From Actinacidiphila oryziradicis (GTDB taxonomy: Bacteria > Actinomycetota > Actinomycetes > Streptomycetales > Streptomycetaceae): a stretch of 64,000 nucleotides of DNA. The stretch lies in assembly GCF_005047355.1 (NCBI RefSeq), contig NZ_SUMC01000009.1, positions 62,001 to 126,000 of the forward strand. The letters are read 5' to 3'. The notes below the pieces were generated by a model. That model was given only the letters and a program-made list of their open reading frames with translations, made no database searches and had not been told where the DNA came from. Below, piece by piece: positions 1 through 7,871 of the stretch; positions within the stretch are counted from its first letter, which is position 1, and each line of letters opens with the position of its first letter. The position numbers were made by a program, and so were the translations under genes.

Positions 1-1094
1 GGGGCTGTCTGCATGGTGGTGAAGGTCATGCGCTTGGAGGGGACCTTGTTCAGGTCGGTGGCGAGTCCGATCAGTTTCTGGATGCTGCCCAGGCCGGTGT
101 CCACGGTGAGCGCCTTGGTGGCGGCGTCGGCCAGGGAGTAGACCTTGGTGGGGTCGGTGAGGGTGCCGGCGCTCTTGAACTTACGGATCATCGCGCTGAG
201 GAAGAGGTGCTGGGCATAGGTGCGGCCCAGGTCGCTGCCGTCGCCGAAGCCGTGCCGGGAGCGGACGAATTCCAGGGCCGCCACGCCCTTGAGGGTGTGG
301 GCGCCCTTGGCGAGCTTCAGGTGCGAGTACGTGTCGTACACGTTGTTGCTGACGCAGACCGACACTCCGCCGACCGCGTCGGACATCTGGACCACGCCGG
401 AGAAGTCGAGCATCACGAAGTGGTCGATGGGTATGCCGGTGAGCTGGTGGATGGTGGCCACCTGGCAGGCCGGGCCGTACTGCAGGGCGCTGTTGATCTG
501 GCCGTAGTAGCCGCTGGTCGAGGTGCCGGTCGCCGTGTTCTTGCAGGCGGGCACCTGGGTCATGGTGTCTCGGGGCACGCTCATCACGGTGGCGTTGGAG
601 CGGTCGGCGGAGATGTGGACCACCATCTCCACGTCCGCGTTGTGCCCGGCCGTCGAGCTTGCGGATCCGCAGCCGCCGCCCAGCTTGCAGTCGGTCTGGT
701 TGTTGCGGCCGTCGGAGCCGATCACCAGCATGTTGATCGGGGTCCGTCCGAAGGCGTCCGCCTTCTCCGTCCCCGCGTTGCCGTTGGTGCCGTCGGTGAG
801 CCCGAGGCTGTGGATGTTGCCGTTCAGATGCTGGTACAACCAGGCTCCGGCTCCGGCGGTCGCCAGCACCAGGACCGATACGGTGATCAGGGCGATGCGG
901 GCGATCCGCCGGCGGCGTGCCGCCGGTTTGGCCCGACGGCCCGACCGGCCGTCCCGGGAACGCGCGGCGGCCCGGCCCGCGGCCCGGCCGCCCGCAGGCC
1001 GCGGCCCGTGACTGTTACCGGTGCGCGGCTGAGAGGGCACGGGCCCACGGGTGCGCGTGGCCTGGCGGCCGGGGCTGTCCCCGGGGTCGGTCAT
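1..1094 (-). CDS. LytR-CpsA-Psr (LCP) family cell-wall glycopolymer ligase, 3' end beyond window
   Basis: LCP enzymes transfer lipid-linked glycopolymers onto peptidoglycan outside the membrane. Reading down from the ATG at 1092-1094 (preceded by a GAGGGAG ribosome site) gives an Arg/Pro-rich cytoplasmic tail of about 63 residues and one membrane helix (about 64-86). An extracellular LCP domain follows, with the family hallmarks: a strand ending in GSDGR, SVPRDT, and a late FVRSRHGFGDGSDLGR segment with the Arg/Asp set that binds the pyrophosphate. The C-terminus lies outside the window. It sits downstream of uppP in the same direction, and both act on undecaprenyl-phosphate carriers. An inverted-repeat operator-like site lies about 130-155 bp upstream of the start. 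Confidence 0.88.
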   Translation of the reverse strand, partial: MTDPGDSPGRQATRTRGPVPSQPRTGNSHGPRPAGGRAAGRAAARSRDGRSGRRAKPAARRRRIARIALITVSVLVLATAGAGAWLYQHLNGNIHSLGLTDGTNGNAGTEKADAFGRTPINMLVIGSDGRNNQTDCKLGGGCGSASSTAGHNADVEMVVHISADRSNATVMSVPRDTMTQVPACKNTATGTSTSGYYGQINSALQYGPACQVATIHQLTGIPIDHFVMLDFSGVVQMSDAVGGVSVCVSNNVYDTYSHLKLAKGAHTLKGVAALEFVRSRHGFGDGSDLGRTYAQHLFLSAMIRKFKSAGTLTDPTKVYSLADAATKALTVDTGLGSIQKLIGLATDLNKVPSKRMTFTTMQTA

Positions 1095-1225
1095 CTGCCA
1101 CTCCCTCGTACGGTGGAGCCGGGGGTCCTGCGGTCGGGCGGCAGGACACCGCCGCCGTGTTGAGGAACAGCGGCCTGGTTTTGGCTGTCCGTTTCCAAGA
1201 CGGAGAAGAGCTTCCTCATCTTGGA

Positions 1226-1249
1226 TTGCATACTTGCGCAATATAGCAA
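1226..1249. promoter_or_regulatory. Operator-like double inverted repeat, site A (LCP promoter)
   Basis: The site reads TTGC-ATAC-TTGCGCAA-TATA-GCAA. It is an outer TTGC/GCAA pair around a perfect TTGCGCAA palindrome, with exactly 4 bases on each side. The same architecture recurs at 2922-2945 and 4169-4192. It lies in the 317-bp gap between uppP and the LCP gene and is the only notable element there. It is probably bound by a dimeric regulator; the nearby ArsR protein is the obvious candidate (inference). Confidence 0.6.
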
Positions 1250-1411
1250 TAGGCAGGTGTGTTGCCGAGTGATCTCTCGGAACTCGCCGGTCGTCCGTAC
1301 TTCCTGGACGATTGAAGGCGCGGAATGGTTGCGCGGAAAGGGACCCGCGTACAGCGGGGGCGAGGTCGGCGGGTTCCCGGCCGCTCCCCGGTCCGCCGGG
1401 CCGCTGCACCC

Positions 1412-2332
1412 TCAGCCGAGCGTGAGATAGGCGAGACTGCCCAGCCCCGCCAGGGTGCAGTAGATGGCGAACGGGGTGAGGGTACGCGTCTCGAAGTACC
1501 GGGTCAGGAAGCGCACGGCTATGTATCCGGCGACAAAGGCGGCGACACCGCCGGCCAGCACCTGGCCGCGGATGCCGTCGCCGGCATGCCCGAGCAGTGA
1601 TGGCACCTTCAGTAGGGCGGCGGCGGCGATGACGGGGGTGGCCAGCATGAACGCGAAGCGCGCGGAGTCCTCGTGCGACAGCCCCCTGAAGATGCCGGCG
1701 CTGATGGTGACCCCGGAACGGCTGATACCGGGCAGCAGGGCCAGGATCTGGGCCGCACCGATCATCGTTCCCTGGCGGAAGGACAGCGCGGCGATACGGC
1801 GGTCGGAGAGCTCGTCCGGATGCAGATGCTCCTCCCCGGGGGCGGGGGAGTGCCCGGCCCGGCGGCGGCCGGTGCCGCCGCGCCGCAGCCGCTCGGCGAC
1901 ATACAGCACGATGCCGTTGAGCGCGAGGAAGGCCGCGGCGGGGATCGGCTTGCCCAGCGTGGTCCTGAAGAGATTGTCCAGGGCGAGTCCGGCGACCCCC
2001 ACGGGGATGGTCGCGATGATGAGCAGCCAGGCGAGTTTCTGGTCGACGGTCTCGATCCTGCGTCTGCGGATCGAGCTGAACAGTCCGCTGATCACTCGTC
2101 CCCAGTCCCGCCGGAAGTAGACGATCAATGCCAGGGCGGTGGCCAGGTGCAGGCCGATGAGGACGTTCAGGTAGGGCGAGTTCTCGGCCGAGACGTTCAG
2201 ATCCCGCGCCCAGTGCCCGCCGAGCAGGGCCGGCAGCAGGACGCTGTGGCCGAGGCTGGAGACCGGGAACAGCTCTGTGACGCCCTGGAGCAGGCCGACC
2301 CCCACGGCTTCGGTATAGGTCAAGGTCGCCAT
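1412..2332 (-). CDS. uppP: Undecaprenyl-diphosphatase UppP (BacA family)
   Basis: It dephosphorylates undecaprenyl pyrophosphate to recycle the lipid carrier for peptidoglycan and glycopolymer synthesis, and confers bacitracin tolerance. The 306-residue polytopic membrane protein carries both family signatures: GVTELFPVSSLGH near the N-terminus and LLPGISRSGVTIS in the C-terminal half. The ATG at 2332 is chosen because it begins MATLTYTEAVG, directly before the first signature, with AAAGG upstream. A longer in-frame start at 2419 would add about 29 uncharacteristic residues. It is upstream of and co-directional with the LCP gene, so both steps of carrier use are encoded together. Confidence 0.93.
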   Translation of the reverse strand: MATLTYTEAVGVGLLQGVTELFPVSSLGHSVLLPALLGGHWARDLNVSAENSPYLNVLIGLHLATALALIVYFRRDWGRVISGLFSSIRRRRIETVDQKLAWLLIIATIPVGVAGLALDNLFRTTLGKPIPAAAFLALNGIVLYVAERLRRGGTGRRRAGHSPAPGEEHLHPDELSDRRIAALSFRQGTMIGAAQILALLPGISRSGVTISAGIFRGLSHEDSARFAFMLATPVIAAAALLKVPSLLGHAGDGIRGQVLAGGVAAFVAGYIAVRFLTRYFETRTLTPFAIYCTLAGLGSLAYLTLG

Positions 2333-2387
2333 CTCGGGCCTTTGTTCGACGGACTGGTTCACGGCGGCAGCGCACCGCGCCGATGAA

Positions 2388-2408
2388 ACTACTACATCAT
2401 GTAGAAGT
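2388..2408. promoter_or_regulatory. Palindrome with CTACAT/ATGTAG arms upstream of uppP
   Basis: This is a 21-bp near-perfect palindrome (9 of 10 arm positions match) centred on base 2398, with inner arms CTACAT and ATGTAG. It lies 56-76 bp before the uppP start. The TACA...TGTA core resembles operators of BlaI/MecI-family repressors, which control beta-lactam and cell-wall stress genes in other Gram-positive bacteria. No such regulator is encoded in this window, so the assignment is inference from motif shape only. Confidence 0.4.
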
Positions 2409-2571
2409 TCTGTGATCATCGCGGACTTGTTCGCGGTCCGGACGCTCCACGTTCACCTCGGTGCCCGCAGGCGGCAGGGCGTCGTTCGGCAGCGCGCGCC
2501 GGTCCGACCGGTCCTTGACGGGCGCCCGCGTGTCCCGCCCGGGGCGGCCCGAGCGGGACACGCGGGGCGGC

Positions 2572-2862
2572 TCAGCGCATGGTTGATGAGGTCTCGCCCA
2601 CCGGCCGCGCTGTGGCGGTCTCCCCGGAGGCGGTCTGAATGGTGCGGGGCTCCGGCTGTCCGGCCGCGCCGGGCGTGGCCGACTCCGTTGTCTGTGCGGT
2701 CGGCGCGTCGTCGTCCTTCATCGCCCTGGTCTCGCTCTTGAGAATGCGCAGCGACTTGCCCAGTGCCCGGGCGGTGTCCGGCAGTCGCTTGGAGCCGAAC
2801 ATCAGGATCACCACCACCGCGACAACGAGCAGGTGCCAGGGCTCCAGACCGTTCCTGAGCAT
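2572..2862 (-). CDS. Sec-independent translocase protein, TatA-like
   Basis: This is a small membrane protein of the twin-arginine translocation pore family. The 96-residue product has a short N-terminal helix (LLVVAVVVILMFG) followed by the typical amphipathic segment, with KRLPDTARALGKSLRIL and KSETRAM. It ends in a Thr/Ala/Pro-rich tail. The ATG at 2862 has GGAGG about 8 bases upstream; a start at 2937 would add an atypical leader. It is divergent from a TatB-like gene, with an operator-like site between them. No tatC is present nearby, so it is probably an accessory paralogue rather than the main housekeeping copy. Confidence 0.85.
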   Translation of the reverse strand: MLRNGLEPWHLLVVAVVVILMFGSKRLPDTARALGKSLRILKSETRAMKDDDAPTAQTTESATPGAAGQPEPRTIQTASGETATARPVGETSSTMR

Positions 2863-2921
2863 GCGGGGTGCCTCCACCGTGGTTCGAATCCCCGTGGCGA
2901 TCTGCCGCGCGGGCGTAAAGC

Positions 2922-2945
2922 TTGCTACATTGCGCAATTATGCGA
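2922..2945. promoter_or_regulatory. Operator-like double inverted repeat, site B (tatA/tatB divergent promoter)
   Basis: The site reads TTGC-TACA-TTGCGCAA-TTAT-GCGA, the same 24-bp architecture as sites A and C with one mismatch in the last arm. It sits between the divergent tatA-like (start 2862) and tatB-like (start 3009) genes, placed to control both. Confidence 0.6.
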
Positions 2946-3008
2946 CCCTCCGCCGGAGGGGGCAACGCCCAAGGTCCGCGGCGCCCGATTCACCGAGGAG
3001 AGACGAAG

Positions 3009-3416
3009 GTGTTCTTCGACCTCAGTCCGCTCAAGCTGCTCGCGCTCGTCATCCTCGGCACCATCGTCCTCGGCCCCGACAAGCTGCCCGGGATGATCTC
3101 CCAGGCTGCGCGCGTCCTCCGCAAGGTGCGCGCGTTCGCCGAGGACGCCAAGCAGGAAATCCGCGCCGAGCTGGGGCCGGAGTTCCAGGACTTCGAGTTC
3201 GAGGACCTCAATCCGCGCACCTTCGTGGCCAAGAACCTGCTGGCCGACGACACCCTGGGACTGCGCCAGATCCGTGACGGCTTCCGGCTGGACGACGAGG
3301 CGGAAGCCGTACGCGAGGCGGTACGCACTGCCGGCGACAGCGTCGACCTCATCCAACAGGACCCCGGCCGGGCCCCGGATCGCCCGCCTGTCCCGTACGA
3401 CTCCGACGCCACCTGA
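3009..3416 (+). CDS. Sec-independent translocase protein, TatB-like
   Basis: The 135-residue protein has the TatA/B fold signature: a short hydrophobic helix (LLALVILGTIVLG), then PDKLPG and an amphipathic helix with RVLRKVRAF. A long acidic C-terminal region follows, which is typical of TatB rather than TatA. The GTG at 3009 is preferred because GAGGAG lies about 7 bases upstream and the protein then begins VFFDLSPLKLL. An upstream ATG at 2922 would lie inside the operator-like site. It is divergent from the tatA-like gene. TatB normally binds TatC-substrate complexes in the cytoplasmic membrane. Confidence 0.82.
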   Translation: MFFDLSPLKLLALVILGTIVLGPDKLPGMISQAARVLRKVRAFAEDAKQEIRAELGPEFQDFEFEDLNPRTFVAKNLLADDTLGLRQIRDGFRLDDEAEAVREAVRTAGDSVDLIQQDPGRAPDRPPVPYDSDAT

Positions 3417-3449
3417 CGACACCGTGGACGAGAGCCCGTGCCGATCGGA

Positions 3450-4103
3450 TCAGACCGACTCCCGGCCGGGCGGTTCTGACGTCGCGTCGCCTCCGCCTCC
3501 GCCACCGTCGCCCGGGGCCTGGTCGGCCAGTTGCCGCCTCAGGTACGGCAGGACTCCCCGGTCCCGCAGCGCGCTCCGCCAGGCGGCCCGTGCCTCGGCC
3601 ACCCGCCCGCCCCGGGAGGCGGAACCGCCTCGTACCGCCGTCAGCAGCAGACCGACGACGGCGACGACGAGGGCTGCGACGCACACTCCTGCCGCTATCA
3701 GCCCGGAGGCGATCAGCGGCCCGGCGATCGCGATACCGCCGCCGGCAGCCCTCAGCCCGTATCCGAGCGCCAGCAGGAGTAAGGCGGCGATGCCCGCCAG
3801 GAAGGGCACCAGGACCGCCAGCAGCGGTACCAGCCCCGCGCCCCGGGCCGCCGTACGATCGCCGTCCGCGCCGGATGCCGCATGTTCCCGGTCGAGCAGG
3901 GCGACGTAGGCGCCGTATTCGGGCGCGGCTGCCGTCGCGATCATTTCTGCGGCGCGCAGTGTGAGGGTGCGCAGTTGTTCGCTGTCCAGCCCGGTCCCGG
4001 AGCCGCGCAGGCGGCTTTGGATCTCCTCGCTGTGCAGGGCTTCGTCGAGGACACCCTCGAACTCGGGCCTGTCGTCGGCCCGCAGACGCGGCGTGCTGTC
4101 CAT
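3450..4103 (-). CDS. Hypothetical membrane protein with two central hydrophobic segments
   Basis: I do not recognise a named family. The 217-residue protein has an acidic N-terminal half predicted to be helical (including LDEALHSEEIQSRL and LTLRAAEMI). It then has a long hydrophobic stretch that would make two or more transmembrane helices (LVPLLAVLVPFLAG and LIASGLIAAGVCVAALVV regions). The basic/Gly-rich cytoplasmic tail contains six or seven consecutive glycines. The ATG at 4103 has GGGGGAA about 8 bases upstream. It is divergent from arsR-mgtA and shares the promoter region containing site C, so it may belong to the same regulon. Confidence 0.65.
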   Translation of the reverse strand: MDSTPRLRADDRPEFEGVLDEALHSEEIQSRLRGSGTGLDSEQLRTLTLRAAEMIATAAAPEYGAYVALLDREHAASGADGDRTAARGAGLVPLLAVLVPFLAGIAALLLLALGYGLRAAGGGIAIAGPLIASGLIAAGVCVAALVVAVVGLLLTAVRGGSASRGGRVAEARAAWRSALRDRGVLPYLRRQLADQAPGDGGGGGGDATSEPPGRESV

Positions 4104-4168
4104 CTGCCGGTTCCCCCGATGCACTCGTCATCTTCTTCCCGGATAGACCTCCAGGATAGCCATGAAGA

Positions 4169-4192
4169 TTGCCGCATTGCGTAATCATGCAA
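4169..4192. promoter_or_regulatory. Operator-like double inverted repeat, site C (arsR divergent promoter)
   Basis: The site reads TTGC-CGCA-TTGCGTAA-TCAT-GCAA, matching sites A and B in spacing and arms. It lies between the divergent membrane-protein gene (start 4103) and arsR (start 4290). This is the usual place for an autoregulated ArsR operator. Confidence 0.62.
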
Positions 4193-4289
4193 CCAGGTGT
4201 GGGCGGTGGCGGCGCGCCGGTTGCGTACGCTGGTGCCACGCATCACGCCGGAACACGGCCAGGAGATGTTCAGAACACGGGAGGTCCAT

Positions 4290-4658
4290 GTGACGAGCTC
4301 CGCCGCCGGGCCGACCGACCCCACCGCGGAGGTGCTGCAGAACGCGGCAGCCGCCTTCAGCCTGCTGTCCTCCACGATGCGGCTGCACATCGTGTGGGTC
4401 CTGGCCCAGGGCGATTGTGATGTGACCGGGCTGGCCGAGCGTGTCGGCGGAACGCTGCCGGCGGTCAGCCAGCACCTGGCGAAACTCAAGCTCGCCGGAC
4501 TGGTTCGCGCACGACGCGAAGGACGGCGGCAGGTCTACCTGGTGGACGACCCGGACGTGGTGACCGCGGTGCGGCTGATGGTCGGACAGCTGGCCCAACG
4601 CGCCGACCACGCCAACCGTCCCGCCCGGCTGCGCAGCGCCCGTGACCTGGGCGCCTGA
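4290..4658 (+). CDS. ArsR-family winged-helix transcriptional regulator
   Basis: The 122-residue regulator has a clear ArsR-type helix-turn-helix: LLSSTMRLHIVWVLAQG, CDVTGLAERVGG, and the recognition helix LPAVSQHLAKLKLAGLV, followed by the wing RARREGRRQVYLV. These proteins are dimeric repressors released by metal or another signal. Only one Cys is evident, near the HTH (DCDVTGL), so a classical multi-Cys metal site is not obvious. The GTG at 4290 has GGGAGG at optimal distance; an ATG at 4266 sits directly against its AGGAG. The stop overlaps the start of mgtA, so the two are probably co-translated. Confidence 0.88.
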   Translation: MTSSAAGPTDPTAEVLQNAAAAFSLLSSTMRLHIVWVLAQGDCDVTGLAERVGGTLPAVSQHLAKLKLAGLVRARREGRRQVYLVDDPDVVTAVRLMVGQLAQRADHANRPARLRSARDLGA

Positions 4659-7359
4659 AAGTCTCCCGGCCGCCGGCCGCCCGCCTGTCACCCCGGACCA
4701 GCGGGAGGCGTCGGCAGTCGGCGGCGCCCGCGATATGGCCGGGCTGACCGTCCTGGAAGTGCTGCGCCGCCTGGACAGCGGGCCGCGCGGACTACTGGAG
4801 ACACAGGCCGATCACCGGCTGGCCCATTACGGCGAGAACGCCCTCCCCGCCCGGCGCCCGGTCTCCTGGCCCGCACGTTTCGCACGCGGCCTGCGCGATC
4901 CGTTCACCGGCGTACTGCTGTGCCTGGGACTGGTGTCGGCCGCCGTCTCCTCGTGGGGCACGGCCTGCGTGATCACGGTTCTGGTCCTGGTCAGCTGCGC
5001 GCTGCGCTCCCGTGCGGAGTACCGGGCCGACCGCTCTGCCGCCGCGCTGCGCGAACTGATCACCACCACCGCCACCGTCCAGCGTCAGGCCGGTCCGGCC
5101 TCCGCGCCGCGCACCCGCGAGATCCCCGTCGACCAGCTGGTGCCCGGCGACGTGATCCGCCTCACCCCCGGCGACATGGTCCCCGCCGACCTGCGGCTGT
5201 TGCGCGCCAGCAGCCTGACGGTGCACCAGGCGGCCCTGACCGGCGAATCAAAGCCGGTCACCAAATTCCCACTCGACGCCCCCGGCAGAGATCCCCTTGC
5301 GGACGCGGCCCTGTTCGAGCAGCCGCACCTGTGCTTCCAGGGCAGCAGCGTGGCATCCGGCAGCGGCACCGCCGTCGTCATCGCCACCGGCGCCGGCACA
5401 CGGTTCGCCGGAGCGTACGGCAGCACCGCGCGGCGGCGCGGCGAGTCCGCCTTCGACCGCTCGGTCAACGGCATCTCCTGGATCCTCATCCGGTTCATGC
5501 TGCTGACCCCGCCGCTGGTCCTCATGGCCAACGCCGCGCTGCGCGGACGCGGACTGGAAACCCTGCCGTTCGCGGTCGCGGTGGCGGTCGGCCTCACTCC
5601 CGAGATGCTGCCCGTCGTCGTCACCGCGGTGCTGGCCCGGGGCGCCACCATCCTGGCCCGCCGCCACGAGGTGATCGTCAAACGGCTGCCCGCGCTGCAC
5701 GACCTCGGCGCTATCGATGTCCTGTGCACGGACAAGACCGGCACCCTCACCCAGGACCGGCCGGTCCTCCACTGTTCCCTGACCCCCGACGGCCGGCCCG
5801 GCCCCGAGCCGCTGCACTGGGCAGCCGTCAACAGCCTGTGGACACTCCAGCTCGCCGACCTCCCCGCCCCCGACCCCCTCGACGAAGCGATCCTGGACGC
5901 CGCCGAACCGGAAGGTTACGAGTACGAGGGCGTGGCCGCGCTGCCCTTCGACCCGGTACGCCGCCTCGCCGGCGCCCTGGTGCGCCGCCCAGGCCGGACC
6001 GGCCCGCACACCCTGGTCGTCAAGGGCGCGCCGGAGGACGTACTGGACCGGTGCACCCGGGTCCGTACCGCAGGCCATGATGCCGAAGACACCGAAATCG
6101 ACTCGGCCGCCCGGCAGCGCTTGCGTGAACTCGTCGAAGCGAAGGCCGCACAGGGACTGCGGCTGCTCGCCGTGGCCGTCACCGAACTCCCTGCCGGACT
6201 CCCCGCCGAACTCCCCGCCGAACTCCCCGCCGGACGGGGTCGTCTGACCTCCGCCGACGAGCACGGTCTGACTCTCACCGGCTTTGTCGCCCTGAGCGAC
6301 GCACTCGCGCCCACCGCCCCCGACGCCCTGACCGCGCTCGCCCGCAGCGGCGTCGCCGTCAAGGTCCTCACTGGCGATCACCCCGGCACCGCCGCCGCCG
6401 TCTGCCGCGACCTCGGCCTCGCCATCGACCCCGGCACTGTGGTCACCGGCGACCGGATCGCGGAACTCAGCGGTCCGGCGCTGGCCGAACTGGCCGCCCG
6501 GACCACGGTCTTCGCCCGCTGCACCCCCGAGGACAAGGCCCGCGTCGTAGCCGCCCTGCGCGAGAGCGGCTACACCACCGGCTTCCTCGGCGATGGCGTC
6601 AACGACCTGCCCGCCCTGCAGACCGCCGACATCGGACTCTGCCCCCGCGACGCCGTCCACGTCACCCGCGAGGCCGCCGACGTCGTCCTCGCCGCCAAAG
6701 ACCTCACCGCCATCGGCCACGCGATCGCCGCCGGACGCCATAGCACCGGAAACATCGTCACCTACTTGCGTATCACCCTGTCGTCCAACCTCGGCAACGT
6801 CATCGCCATGCTCGCCGCCGGGCTGCTCCTCCCCTTCCTGCCCATGCTCCCCGCACAGGTCCTGCTGCAGAACCTGTGCTTCGACGCCGCCCAGCTCACC
6901 TTCGCCCTCGACCGCCCCGCCCCCGCCGCCCTGCGCGGCCCCGCGACTCTGCGCCCCCATGCTTTTCTCCGCTACATCACCGGCTTCGGCCTGCTCAACG
7001 CCACCGCCGACCTCGCCACCTTCGCCATCCTCACCCTCACCGTCCCCGGGTCCGGCCACCCAGCCGGCCAGGCCGCCTTCCACGCCGGATGGTTCACCGA
7101 AAACCTCCTCACCCAGGCCCTCGTCATGCTCCTGCTCCGCGCCGGCCGGCCCGCCCCCGCACCCATCTGTCTGGCCGCCGCCGCCCTTGCAGCCATCGGC
7201 CTGCTGCTCCCGCTCTCTCCCCTCGCCCCCGCCCTGGGGATGATCACACTCCCGGGCCTTTACTACCTGCTGCTCGCCAGCGTCCTCACGCTCTACGGAG
7301 CAGGTCTGGCCCTCGCCAATGCCCGCCACCAACGACGCTATGGCGACGGCAGTAGTTAG
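4642..7359 (+). CDS. mgtA: P-type magnesium-transporting ATPase (MgtA/MgtB type)
   Basis: This 905-residue P3-type ATPase is predicted to import Mg2+ across the cytoplasmic membrane. In order, it shows an N-terminal cation-ATPase domain, an actuator loop with ALTGESKPV, and the segment FDRSVNGISWILIRFM typical of MgtA. It then has the phosphorylation site CTDKTGTLTQD, the hinge GDGVNDLPALQ, and C-terminal membrane helices. A 12-bp in-frame repeat near 6190-6235 gives a Leu-Pro-Ala-Glu stretch in a surface loop. The GTG at 4642 overlaps arsR by 17 bp and lacks a clear ribosome site; the ATG at 4735 is an alternative. ArsR control is likely from operon structure. Confidence 0.92.
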   Translation: MTWAPESLPAAGRPPVTPDQREASAVGGARDMAGLTVLEVLRRLDSGPRGLLETQADHRLAHYGENALPARRPVSWPARFARGLRDPFTGVLLCLGLVSAAVSSWGTACVITVLVLVSCALRSRAEYRADRSAAALRELITTTATVQRQAGPASAPRTREIPVDQLVPGDVIRLTPGDMVPADLRLLRASSLTVHQAALTGESKPVTKFPLDAPGRDPLADAALFEQPHLCFQGSSVASGSGTAVVIATGAGTRFAGAYGSTARRRGESAFDRSVNGISWILIRFMLLTPPLVLMANAALRGRGLETLPFAVAVAVGLTPEMLPVVVTAVLARGATILARRHEVIVKRLPALHDLGAIDVLCTDKTGTLTQDRPVLHCSLTPDGRPGPEPLHWAAVNSLWTLQLADLPAPDPLDEAILDAAEPEGYEYEGVAALPFDPVRRLAGALVRRPGRTGPHTLVVKGAPEDVLDRCTRVRTAGHDAEDTEIDSAARQRLRELVEAKAAQGLRLLAVAVTELPAGLPAELPAELPAGRGRLTSADEHGLTLTGFVALSDALAPTAPDALTALARSGVAVKVLTGDHPGTAAAVCRDLGLAIDPGTVVTGDRIAELSGPALAELAARTTVFARCTPEDKARVVAALRESGYTTGFLGDGVNDLPALQTADIGLCPRDAVHVTREAADVVLAAKDLTAIGHAIAAGRHSTGNIVTYLRITLSSNLGNVIAMLAAGLLLPFLPMLPAQVLLQNLCFDAAQLTFALDRPAPAALRGPATLRPHAFLRYITGFGLLNATADLATFAILTLTVPGSGHPAGQAAFHAGWFTENLLTQALVMLLLRAGRPAPAPICLAAAALAAIGLLLPLSPLAPALGMITLPGLYYLLLASVLTLYGAGLALANARHQRRYGDGSS

Positions 7360-7414
7360 GAAGCGCTCGGCCGGAGGCCGTCGTGCCTGAGGACGGGCGT
7401 CGGTTCTGCGGCGA

Positions 7415-7624
7415 TCACCCTCTCCGGCGCCAAGTACGCAGTGACTCGATCTTGAAGGCGAGGCTGACGAGTGTCTCGTCATCCGTGGCGGGGACCAGGT
7501 AATCCTCGAGACCCTGCGGGTAGGGCGTCCGCTCCCGCAATTCGCGCAACGCGGTCACGACCGCAGGCTTGGCGCTGTATAGAAGTCGGCAGTGCCACAT
7601 TTCCGGGGTTCGACTGTCGCCCAC
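7415..7624 (-). CDS. Small hypothetical protein, possibly a 5'-truncated gene
   Basis: This 69-codon reading frame (GTG start) has protein-like composition: an aromatic N-terminal part, ALRELRERTPYPQGLEDY, then ATDDETLVSLAFKIESL. The same frame stays open another 44 codons upstream without an ATG or GTG until a TGA near 7757. This suggests a lost N-terminus or a non-canonical start. No family is recognised. The rest of the gap between mgtA and the gene at 7872 shows nothing else convincing. Confidence 0.3.
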   Translation of the reverse strand: MGDSRTPEMWHCRLLYSAKPAVVTALRELRERTPYPQGLEDYLVPATDDETLVSLAFKIESLRTWRRRG

Positions 7625-7871
7625 CCGGAGCCGGTTGGCGGTCGGAGCCGAGCCGTCGAGGTTGGCCGGCCGGTTTCCGCCGAGTTCCAGGACGTCGGTG
7701 GGTCCCCGCGTGAACAGGTGGTTCGTCTGAGGCGTACGGGACGTGCGACACCCCTGTCACGGGCGTGAAACAGCTCTCGGTAGACCTTCACGGTGCGGAT
7801 AAGCTGCGAAGGTCAACAAGGCACCGCCGGGGGGAAATCTGGCGGGCCGCTCATTTCTTTGTGGGGATTCC

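Noticed and set aside
1-7359. Reading the window start as part of the polyketide cluster
   Set aside because: LCP, UppP, Tat and Mg2+ genes are envelope and homeostasis functions, separated from the cluster by 25 kb of unrelated genes.
5248-7482. 744-codon open frame antisense to mgtA, and many similar long antisense frames
   Set aside because: Composition is Gly/Glu/Val-rich with no motif. These are products of strong third-position GC bias opposite real genes.
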